Source: Clavelina lepadiformis
Taxonomy: Eukaryota > Chordata > Ascidiacea > Aplousobranchia > Clavelinidae
Length of the DNA: 64,000 bases
Assembly: GCF_947623445.1 (NCBI RefSeq)
Contig: NC_135242.1
Coordinates: 1,860,001-1,924,000, forward strand
Direction of reading: 5' to 3'
The notes beneath the pieces are model-generated. The model did not search any database. It had not been told where the DNA came from and saw nothing but the letters and a program-made list of their open reading frames with translations. Shown piece after piece: positions 55,320-64,000 of this stretch (positions are counted from its first letter, which is position 1; each line of letters begins with the position of its first letter). Made by a program: the position numbers and the translations under genes.

Positions 55320-55892
55320 TAGGGCAACCAGTTTTTTGACCTAAAAAGTTTAAAGTTTGACTTTAAAATTTGCAAATTATGACCTTATTTTGACCTAAAA
55401 ACTTTAAATTTTGACTATATTTCGACCTAAAAAGTTTAAATTTTGACCTTATTTTGGCCTAAAAAGTTTAAATTTTGACAAAACGCTTTTCTAGTGTTGA
55501 CTTTTTTCGTTTCTGCGTATTAAGATTGACAACTTGCAGTTTCAAATGCAATGCCTTCACATCGTGACGTCACCAGACGCGCTGAAAGGCCTTTCCTCCC
55601 TTTGTGGCTTTGGTTCTTAGTATAATTTGGGGCACTGGAATTGTTTGCTGTACAAGAAAAGAGAAAAATGGAAGAATAATATTACAAAATGGTTACAAAA
55701 TTACAAGTTTAATAGATTTTGACCTAAAAGAAACAATTTGACCGTATTTTGACCTAACGTAACATTTTGACTTTTATTGACCTAATAACGTCTATACTAC
55801 ACGTCGTACAAAGCTGAAATTTGTTTTGTGCTTGTTCGATAGCATTCTGAGCAGGTTAAAAAAATTGACCATATTGACTTTTGGTTGCCCTA
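55320..55892. mobile_element. hAT-like MITE, copy B
   Basis: Same TAGGGCAACCA element as 17844-18417. Its right-hand ATAATAAT duplication is split after two bases by the 2.3-kb transposon. Confidence 0.83.
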
Positions 55893-55894
55893 AT

Positions 55895-58227
55895 CACCAT
55901 GTAACAAAATTTTGTGAAATTTTTAGTTGCATAAAAATGTTTATGTATTGTGTTTTGCTACTCAGAACTAATCACAAAAATATGAATATTTTCCCTGAAG
56001 TGTCCTAAATTTTCAAGAAATATCGCTTTTTCTGATTTTACCCAAAATTTTTCAGTATTAATAAGCATAATTTTGTATAAGACTCACAAACACGCTAAAA
56101 CATAGAAGTATTGTCCATAATATAGCCTACTAATGCATTATGTAAGGATCCATATTGCAAACATTCCTAAAGACTTCAGAAGTGGTTTTGTTTGCGTGAT
56201 TTGCGTCTATGAACTGAGAAATCTTCTCGTATTATGGACCACAAATAATCCCCCATCATGTTGCAACTCCACCTTCCTTGGTATCTTCTTTCCATATCAG
56301 AAATGTCCTGGTGAAACCTTTCGCCATGTTCTTCGCTTACATCACCCATATTTGGACTAAAAAAATCAAGGTGAGAGTGCAGGTAATGCATTTTCAAGGA
56401 CATACGACATCCCAATTTTTCGTATTCCTCCATCAGATTGTTCACCAAAACTTTATAGTCATCGCTTCGTTTACTGCCGAGAAAAAAATTAACTACTTCT
56501 CGAAATGCCTTCCATGCTTCTGCTTCTCTCGTAGTCATTTTATTTTCAAGTTCTTTACACTGGAGCATACGTCGAACCTGCGGCCCAGTAAAAATTCCAA
56601 CCTTCTTCTTAGCTTCTGACAAAAAAGGAAACAGGGCAGAAATATGCTGAAAACCATCTCCATCTTTATTCATGGCCTTGACAAATTGCTTGACAAGGCC
56701 AAGCTTGATGTGCAAAGGAGGCATTAAAATTTTTTCCGAATCCACCAAAGGATCGTGCTTCACATTTTGTGTGCCAGGAACGAAAAACGTTCTCTCTGGC
56801 CAATCTTTTCTAGAGTAGTGTTCAGTGTCAGCTCGAGAGTCCCATAAACAAAGAAAACAAGAATGTTTTGTATAACCTCCTTGTAATCCTTTCAGGAACC
56901 CAATCATTTTGAAATCTCCACAAAGCTGCCAGTTGTATCTGACATAGTTAATACTTTCAAGAAGAAACTTTACATTTTTGTAATCTTCTCTCATTTGGAC
57001 AGAATGGCCAACGGGTATAGATGGATACTGGTTTCCATTATTAAGGAGGACACATTTCAAACTTTGGGAAGAACTGTCTATAAATAGGCGCCACTCCTTT
57101 GGGTCATGAGCAATTCCTATTTCTTCAAAAAGGTTATCAACATTACTACAGAAGCAAAGAGAGCCTGCCACAGAAAAATACCTTGAAAATCTTTCATGCC
57201 TTTTTCTCGATAAAGAACATCGACATGACGAATCTAATAAGTTCCATTGTTTCAACCTTGAAGTCAGAAGTTCGGCATTTGACTTAGTGATCCCCATGTC
57301 TCTAACTAAATCATTTAATTCTTGTTGGCTTGGAAAGTGTGGTTCTGAAATCATGTCAGTATGAGATATGTTCACTTCATCATCGGAGTCTTTTTCAATA
57401 TCTTCAAACCCTGCTAAATCTTCTGGAGCTTTCTTGCTCGGTGGTTTGGGCAGTGGCAACTCACTGCTATGCGGAACAGGTGCAATAGAAGACGGTATAG
57501 AAGGATATACAATGTCACGTCGGTTTTTAGTTCTTCTAAACCTTGAAATGTCAACCATACAGAAATAGCAGTCATCTGTATGATTTTGGGGTTCTCTCCA
57601 GATTCTCGGGATAGCAAATGGCATCGAATGCCGGTCTCCTCTAAGCCAGCCATCCAAATTTGATCGGCATGTTCCACAGATCACACGAGGTGCCCAGTGT
57701 TTATCTTGGTCACCAATTTTCATGCCAAAATAAAGTTCATAAGCGTAAGAAAACTTTGCTTTTACATTTATTTTGTATTTCACTTGCTTTAAACTAATGT
57801 ATAGACCACAAACATAGCAAAAACAATCAGCAGACAGCTTACATTTACGTGATGATGACATACCTCAATTTATCCAGAATCACGCTAACTGTAATTAACC
57901 TGATAAGATACCAGTAACAATAAGATAGCCAACGTGGCAACCTTGGAGTACTGGCTCACTGAGACTATGCCAAGAATGATCATTGTTACGATACACGCTA
58001 CAATTATGAAGTTAAAATGTTGGGCCATTGTAACGTCACAATGAACCAATGTTATAACGAATTTACAATCACAGTTAGAAAATACAGGGTGCTGAAAGTT
58101 TAAAAAGCTTAAAATAATATTTTTATACAACACTTGAGACAAAAAATTGCCAGAAATATGTTTTACTCAGCAATATGTTTCAGAAAATATTAAAAAATCG
58201 TCACAACTAAATTTTTGTTACATGGTG
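55895..58227. mobile_element. Intact 2.3-kb TIR DNA transposon with one ORF (copy B only)
   Basis: Ends are perfect inverted repeats CACCATGTAACAAAA (longer with one mismatch), and TTTAGTTG recurs just inside both. Copy A has the uninterrupted site at about 18419. The flanks read ...CCCTAAT / TAATAATATAATG: this is either a TAAT target duplication plus one TAA slippage, or almost no duplication. It carries a single 561-codon minus-strand gene (56176-57861) and no other coding. The CAC...GTG ends resemble the CMC group (CACTA/Mirage/Chapaev), but assignment is not secure. Confidence 0.88.
56176..57861 (-). CDS. Putative DDE-type transposase of an unnamed family
   Basis: 561 residues, single exon, no breaks, ATG at 57861 (MSSSRKCKLSADCF). 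N-terminal cysteine pairs CYVC (15-18), CGTC (62-65) and CYFC (98-101) suggest a zinc-binding DNA-recognition region. A low-complexity Pro/Asp-rich segment spans about 125-170. Conserved-looking core: LFIDSSSQSLKCVLL (Asp262), QLCGDFKMIGFLKGLQGG (Asp316), the C2H-like HSCFLC at 333-338, PPLHIKLG, and HSHLDFFSPNMG followed by SEEHGERFHQDI (Glu511/514). Asp-Asp-Glu in this order fits an RNase H-fold transposase; that reading is inference. I recall unannotated proteins with the GERFHQDI...RYQG-W motif from other invertebrates, often in many copies. It lies inside TIRs, which supports a transposase role. Confidence 0.8.
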   Translation of the reverse strand: MSSSRKCKLSADCFCYVCGLYISLKQVKYKINVKAKFSYAYELYFGMKIGDQDKHWAPRVICGTCRSNLDGWLRGDRHSMPFAIPRIWREPQNHTDDCYFCMVDISRFRRTKNRRDIVYPSIPSSIAPVPHSSELPLPKPPSKKAPEDLAGFEDIEKDSDDEVNISHTDMISEPHFPSQQELNDLVRDMGITKSNAELLTSRLKQWNLLDSSCRCSLSRKRHERFSRYFSVAGSLCFCSNVDNLFEEIGIAHDPKEWRLFIDSSSQSLKCVLLNNGNQYPSIPVGHSVQMREDYKNVKFLLESINYVRYNWQLCGDFKMIGFLKGLQGGYTKHSCFLCLWDSRADTEHYSRKDWPERTFFVPGTQNVKHDPLVDSEKILMPPLHIKLGLVKQFVKAMNKDGDGFQHISALFPFLSEAKKKVGIFTGPQVRRMLQCKELENKMTTREAEAWKAFREVVNFFLGSKRSDDYKVLVNNLMEEYEKLGCRMSLKMHYLHSHLDFFSPNMGDVSEEHGERFHQDISDMERRYQGRWSCNMMGDYLWSIIREDFSVHRRKSRKQNHF

Positions 58228-58413
58228 TAATAATATAATGTATTTATAAAGGCATTGGTTAGAACTGCTGCTTTTGTATCACCTTTACCATGCTCAAAAT
58301 CACTGGAGCATAGCAAAAGGTTCGCAGTCTCTTTTTCCATATCTTGTCAGGAGAATGGCGGTCATAGTTGATCTATCGCTGCAAATGGCGTAAAAAGTAA
58401 AACCCCCGCAGCA

Positions 58414-61400
58414 ATGGGGACTTTGGGGAAAATAACTATTTTTATTGGATTGTTATCTGTGCTATTTGGTTATATTACGCATAGGCCTATACCAGCAGAT
58501 ATTCCTGATCAATGGAAGTTTCAAATATTGGTCGACATACTTTCTGCTGCAGAAACTGTGGTAAGTAACTTAGCCTAATGTACTTCTGCAATTGTAGGCC
58601 TATCCGCCTATGTAACCATGAGATGGAAAACCCGAAACTGCTTTGATTATCTTCGAGCCATTTTTTTAAAGAAAGGTTGACTGTAACCATATAACATGCT
58701 TATCTTCAGCACTGCTCACATTAAACGTAGCAACCTGCAGGTGTAAGGTTATCATTATCAGTTACCTTGAAAGAAAGGATTGTGCACCAGACATGTCCAG
58801 TACCCAACATAGCTTGCCTATCAGGCAGTCCACTGCACAAAATGGGTCAAAAAGAACTACTTTGTAAGGTAAGTAATTCCGAAACAGGGAAATCTAGGGC
58901 ACGCTTTTTGTTGCCTACTGGTGCTACTAGTCTTTGAAAATTACGCTCTCTGATGACCAAAACTGTCTTTTGATAAAATAACTTAAACTGCAAATTACTG
59001 TTGTGTTGGTGCGGTTTTATGCCGGACTGTCGAGTATGGTAGTTTTTGCCGAGATCTTAGGGATGTAGAAGCAAAATTCCATTGTATAAGTGTGCAAAGA
59101 AGCAGCTGGTGTGCACCATCAATTGTGGCCCAAACACAACTGGTATTTGTGGTAAGCAAGGTGTGGACTTAATAATACTAGGCTACAAAACAAACAAAAA
59201 AAGTGTCTCTTCTTTTTGAGAGACCACTATTCTCCTGGTGTGTAACAGCATATCAGCCAAAAAATCTCGGATATGCTTATGTCATGCTCTGCAGTCTAAC
59301 TTTTATGTAGTTTTCACTGGTTATTGCAATAACAATGGAAAGATAAAATTTTTCAAAACCGTCTCCAAGATACTAAACCTCAGCTTTAAACTCTTGTTGG
59401 CCAAGAACCTTACTTAACGATAAGCTGGAATACATTTCATCAAATCACAAGCATAATGATAATTGGAAGTAACTCTTGCAGAAGTTACCAAAATACTGAA
59501 TTTTCCATTTTCTTTTAAATCTATCTTAATTGAATACTTTAAACTAGGCCTACAATAATTATTCATTGTACATGTCCGACATTATAGTGTCATAGATGCA
59601 AAAAATGTAACACATGCATGACGCTGATTTCGTTTTAAAACGCACAATTTTTTGTTGATGCCGTTCTATCCAGTCTTGCCAACACCCGGTGTAACAGATG
59701 TACACCCTGTATTAAGTAGCTTATTGTTAAATTGTTGCTAACTGTAATTAGCGCCAATTGTGGTTAATCTCTACCCATAATGCCTCAGCTTGCTTGCCTC
59801 TCCTGCAAGATACTTATGGCTTTAACTAACGCTAAATAAGCATGTTGTACCAGTTTCTCTCAAACCTGCGGATCATGTATGCCAATTACAACTTTCTCAC
59901 GCAGATGTCTATCTGGTTCGGTGTTTTCACAACCATCAAGCAATTGTCTAAAATCCATTACCCAGTTTTCCAAAAGTTCACCTGACTGTTGGTCACGTTG
60001 CCAAAACTTGTAAGTGTTGAAAATCTGATTATTTCTTGGCGCACAGTACTCACGGAATTTCTTCAGTACAGTCTTGTAATCGTCTTGTTTGTTCGCATCA
60101 CAAGAAAACGTAAAACGCTGGAATATCTTCTGTGCCTGCAGATCAGCACAATTTAACAGTATTGCAACTTTGTTTTTTCCAGGCTTTTTGCTAAGTTTAG
60201 CCGCCTCAAAGAATTTGGTAAAGGTCATTTCCCAGTTACGTCATAACTTTGCTACATGTCGGGAGACAAACTGCATGGGATCTGGTGGCCTAAAGCTTAG
60301 TGCCATCTTTCTGAATTCTACTTCTGACACCATGTAACCACAACGTGTTTTTGCTTATAGTGACTCAGGCTTTAAACAGCATATTTAATATGAAAGTGAA
60401 AAGAGAACACACGTGTAAAGCAGATAATCTCGTATGAATACATACCCGTGTAGTGGCATGTGAGCCACTACCAATACCAATATATCATTCGTGGGAAAGT
60501 ATTCGCCAGTTGTTTATTGAAATGTTGTTTGTTGATGAAACTGCAATTGTCGCTTAATATTTGGAAACTTTCTCTAAATAACTTTATGTGAAAGCGCCGT
60601 TTAGTACGTTGCCAGGTGATTTCATAGCATCCGAGTCTTAACTGTAAATAATCCCCATTGCCCAAACGCTTATTTTATCGTTCGCGCATTCTGAAATATT
60701 TGTGTATATTGTGTTTCCGTTCACATCGCTTCGCTTTATAAACTCGAGCTAATATGCGAGTAACCACCCAGACAGAGATACCGAATCGTACGAACGTATT
60801 ACGTCAGTCGTGTTAAAATGTAATTTGTTAGACTTGTTTTAATTGGTGACTGCTAAGTTTGTGCTTGTGTCATAATAATCGGAACCTGTACAATTCCTAC
60901 AATAAAGGATTGTTTCTGATAAACTGTATCTGTTAATCGTAATAGCTTTCGACCAGTAACAGTAGTAACACGTTAAGGTTAGAGATTTCTAACCGCACGC
61001 AACCACGGAGTCAGATCATTAATTCGGCAGGTAAACTAAGACCTAAAGGTTAAGATAAGCAGTAACCTCTGCACCCGTGTCACGGGGTTATTTTTACGCA
61101 CCTGTTTTAGAACCAACCCATTCTAATATGTAAGTCGTCACCAAATTTATTAGTTACTTGTTTACAGTGTGAGTTGTTACCTGTTTTAGATAGACTGCAT
61201 TTTAATTACCCAATTAGGGAGTCAATTTTTCACATACACGGTTTGTTCACACCACTCTTGTAGTTTAATTTAGTCCAATGTGTGGGTCAACTTCCGCTTT
61301 TATTCGTTTTGTGCCTTGTCTCATTCGTATTCTCGTCAGGTAATCTTACATTTGGTTGCGTTCGTGCTGACATATTTTACCTATTCATATGTACACATGT

Positions 61401-63920
61401 TTTTAGTCTGTGACGTCTTACATCGCTAACCCTAAGGCTTGATTGTTATTTATCATGCTGCGTTTATTTTCTCAGTGCGTGACAACGGTGGAATCTGTGT
61501 TTGTGTGGTTTTGCTCTTGGTTTGGAAGTGCTAGGGAGTGTTGGGGCAGTCTATGTTTGGATTTGATAGAAGAAATATGGTTGTTTTTATCAAAGAAATG
61601 CTAATAAAAGTTAGAAAAGCAAAAGGAGCTAATTGACTAGCCATAAAAGCGGGAAGTTTCCTGGCTAGGGAAAATTTTGGTTACAACCGCCTGAGAGATT
61701 AACCACAATTGGCGCTAATTACAGTCAGCAACAATCTAACAATAAGCTTCTTAATACATCTGTTACACCCTTTGTTTATATGCTGATTCCTGACATAAGT
61801 TGTAAATTTTTGATCATTTGTTAATCAGTCGTTTTATTCTTCACCAAAAACGCGGTGGGGACAAAAAATCAAGCCAGTTGTTACTAAAACGTGCCAATGA
61901 ACAGGAAAAAGTGATAAAGTCGAAAAGGCTTAAAACATGTTCAAGAAAAACGTTGATATTTGCTGGTAACCACTAACACGGCCACTAAACCTAATGTTTG
62001 TAGTGTAATATTGTAGATGTTTTGAGACAAAATCAATTTCATAGCATTGTGCATAAATGTAGCGTTTTAATTTGAATTTTGTAGGCGGATGTTACAGACT
62101 GGCTAGGATATCAAAATAGATGGTGGTTTTATCCTGGAAACCTAGATATTGCGCTTCCTGTTGGACTACCACCTGATATAACTGTGGAGTACGTTGAGCT
62201 TGCTGGTATCAACACTGTTATAATAACTCCGAAAGGTGAAAGCTCTGTTTCAGTTTGAATCACTGAATGATGATGATTTACATGATTACATGAGCAATGG
62301 TTTGGATGATAAATATGTTTTCAGCTTTTAAATCTCGAACCAGTCCCGGTCCTGCATTAGTGTTTTACCATGGTGGAGGATGGGTATTCGGAAGTTTACG
62401 TAAGTTAATGTGATGTTTTTTGGTTTGTTGCAAGATTTCAATGTGTCAGGCTGTTACGGTATACAGTGCAACTAGACAAAGAAATTAAGATAAAGTGAAA
62501 ATTTAACGTTTTTGTAATTTCGTTTTGTGCAATTATCTTATTTATTGTGTAGGGACATACATGGAAATTCTTGCAATGGCTGCTGAGGAAACAGGATTTG
62601 TTGTGATTTCACCTGAGTAAGTGGTGAAAATATGACAAATCAACTTTTACAGTGATTTCATTTTATAAGTATTGTTCAACGTTAATTTTCAATCTAAGAT
62701 ATCGTCGTGCCCCACAATTTCCATTCCCCATTCCATATGAAGATTGCCTCAATGTCACCTTAAACTTCATGAAGATTTCGGAAAATTTCAACGTCGACCC
62801 GAACAAACTAGTGTTGATTGGAGACAGTGCAGGTAATAAAAAGTATGCGATTTTTTTTTATTTAATTGTCAACATAATTTTGTTAAAATACCAGACATGT
62901 TGTGAAAATTATTTAAAAAAGTTGAATTTTCTTTTACTGCTTTGGTTTTAAAGAGTCGAATATTATTTATTCTCACTATCTCCATGCTTAAATACTTGCC
63001 AAAAACATCTCATAGCCTGCAGTTGCTTTCATATCACACAGGCGGGAACCTCGCAATGTCAATCACAGTGTCACTTATTGAAATGAACAAGGAGGATCCA
63101 ACCCTCCCGTTGCCAGCCATGACGACTTTGATCTATCCTGTCCTGCAAATGATCAACTTCCGCCTTCCAAGTTATCAACAAAATTTGCAATTTTTGTTTC
63201 CAAAACTTGTCGCCCCGAAATTTTGGTTGGCGTATATTGGGTAAGCACCTACCTTAAACAATCAAACAGTGAGGTTTCAATTTATTAGAATTTATACTCT
63301 ATACAATTTTACTTCACATGCAGCATAATGATGCATGTGATAAGTAAGTTATGTTTTTATACATTCCTATTATATTGGATAAGTTAATGTAACACAAATA
63401 TAGTCAAGTATTGTTATATCAAGCAGTTTTTCTTGATTAGGTTCAATGATAAATTGGATTTGTCTCATATTATTGCTGAAAATGGCCATGTCAATTACAA
63501 GAATGAAACAGTGCAAAGCTTCAAAGCTTTGGTCAATGCTGACTTGGTACCTGAAAGGTAAATTGCGGTAGTAATTAATTATCCATAATTTTAATGTCAG
63601 TTGCAGTTATCGAGTCACTATTATAACCTTTTTCTTTTATTACTCTATTTATTGCTTAATGAATATAGGAGGGAAATTTGATTATATGGCAACCCGCATA
63701 ACATATTCTTTTCAGGTACAAATCTAGAGGCTATAACAACACAATGGCAACTTTCACGGAAGATGAAAAAGCAATGCTTACAGATGAGGTATTTTCTCAT
63801 TTTGAGAGACATTACCTTGATGTCAGGGTTGCTCCTTTGATGGCCTCTGACGAGATTCTTGCCAAAATGCCACGCACTCACATTCTAGTTTGCGAGTATG
63901 ATACTTTACGTGATGACGGG
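58414..63920 (+). CDS. AADAC/NCEH1-like serine esterase, copy B (last exon outside window)
   Basis: Eight of nine exons are present with the same boundaries as copy A: 58414-58560, 62085-62235, 62325-62399, 62553-62616, 62699-62832, 63042-63240, 63441-63557, 63716-63920. HGGGW, GDSAGGN and YDTLRDDG are intact. The final exon with the catalytic histidine is beyond 64000. All splice sites are kept and changes are few (for example MELLAM to MEILAM), so it is not visibly damaged. Intron 1 is 3.5 kb, longer than copy A by a 400-base insert at 58633-59043 and a solo LTR. Confidence 0.9.
58633..59043. other. Copy B-specific ~410-base segment in intron 1
   Basis: Copy A joins GGAAAACC directly to TTTTTTGCCGAGATC here. 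No terminal repeats or target duplication could be identified, so either a deletion in A or an insertion in B explains it. Confidence 0.5.
59688..61770 (-). mobile_element. Gag-bearing inverted-repeat element, copy B
   Basis: Counterpart of 19420-20860. Inverted arms at 59688-59773 and 61693-61770. The gag frame (60228-59860, with an upstream part from about 60334 starting MVSEVEFRKMALSF) is longer than in A but has a TGA before the internal methionine and another after GIHDPQV. It is interrupted by the solo LTR. Confidence 0.6.
60449..61073 (+). mobile_element. Solo LTR (copy B only)
   Basis: 625 bases beginning TGTAGTGG and ending CTCTGCA, with a CCCG target duplication (60445-60448 and 61074-61077). 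Copy A has the empty site at about 20170. Inside are a TTTATAAAC TATA-like box near 60735 and AATAAA near 60901, the promoter and polyadenylation layout of an LTR. No internal retrotransposon region remains. Orientation is taken from these signals. Confidence 0.8.
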
Positions 63921-64000
63921 GTGAGTTACATCTTTTTATCCTCAAGACACTTTTTCACATGTTTTGTAATGTGGAAAACCTTATCTTTTAATATGCAAAC

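Larger units (their letters stand above)
40777..64000. repeat. Copy B of the segmental duplication
   Basis: This is the partner of 1-23091. Relative to copy A it lacks about 1.5 kb near A 2560-4060, the hAT insertions at A 10204 and 12657, and the foldback element at A 14866-16290. It carries extra insertions at 51103-51620, 55895-58227, about 58633-59043 and 60449-61073. The 23.3-40.8 kb interval, with the deiodinase and two large zinc-finger genes, has no second copy in view. Confidence 0.93.

Noticed and set aside
56278..56619. Plus-strand open frame opposite the transposase
   Set aside because: Antisense shadow of the 561-codon gene with no recognisable domain.

Overview
The window is AT-rich animal nuclear DNA. 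Genes have GT-AG introns, most of them 75-450 bases long, and there is a UGA-recoding selenoprotein gene, a large C2H2 zinc-finger family and many decayed or recent transposons. An invertebrate deuterostome, most likely an ascidian tunicate, fits best (chordate-type deiodinase and arylacetamide-deacetylase-like genes in a compact, polymorphic genome). This is inference; the sequence alone does not fix the species.

Layout. Bases 1-23091 and 40777-64000 are two near-identical copies of one segment (offset about 40.8 kb), called copy A and copy B here. Each runs: decayed zinc-finger genes, two minus-strand zinc-finger genes (A 4807-5733 and 8296-9531; B 44091-45173 and 47744-49042), a transposon-rich stretch with a broken hAT transposase, and a nine-exon serine-hydrolase gene of the AADAC/NCEH1 type on the plus strand (A 18613-23299; B 58414-63920, cut by the window end). 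They differ by a few percent and by clean insertions. A alone has hAT MITEs at 10204 and 12657 and a foldback element at 14866-16290. B alone has an LTR-like insertion at 51103, an intact 2.3-kb TIR transposon at 55895-58227 and a solo LTR at 60449. Either this is a real tandem duplication or two haplotypes were assembled end to end.

The middle (23.3-40.8 kb) is seen once. It holds a dead SCAND3-like hAT element (23914-25515), an iodothyronine deiodinase gene with an in-frame UGA and a SECIS-like hairpin (25.7-27.65 kb), and zinc-finger genes of two subtypes. A smaller internal duplication gives a broken deiodinase copy (34795-35225) followed by an intact five-finger gene (35751-36890), mirroring 26.8-30.2 kb. 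Two large polydactyl genes (32776-34542, 12 fingers; 39021-40982, 14 fingers) complete it.

Common themes. The zinc-finger genes share an N-terminal, probably coiled-coil module of about 60 residues, and the larger subfamily has an acidic linker with IKEEP-type motifs. This looks like a lineage-specific counterpart of vertebrate SCAN- or KRAB-type proteins. Many arrays end at nonsense codons inside a finger, so they are shrinking from the 3' end while other parts expand. The strongest candidates for something undescribed are the 2.3-kb transposon with its 561-residue protein, the shared zinc-finger N-terminal module, and the foldback element with minisatellite arms.
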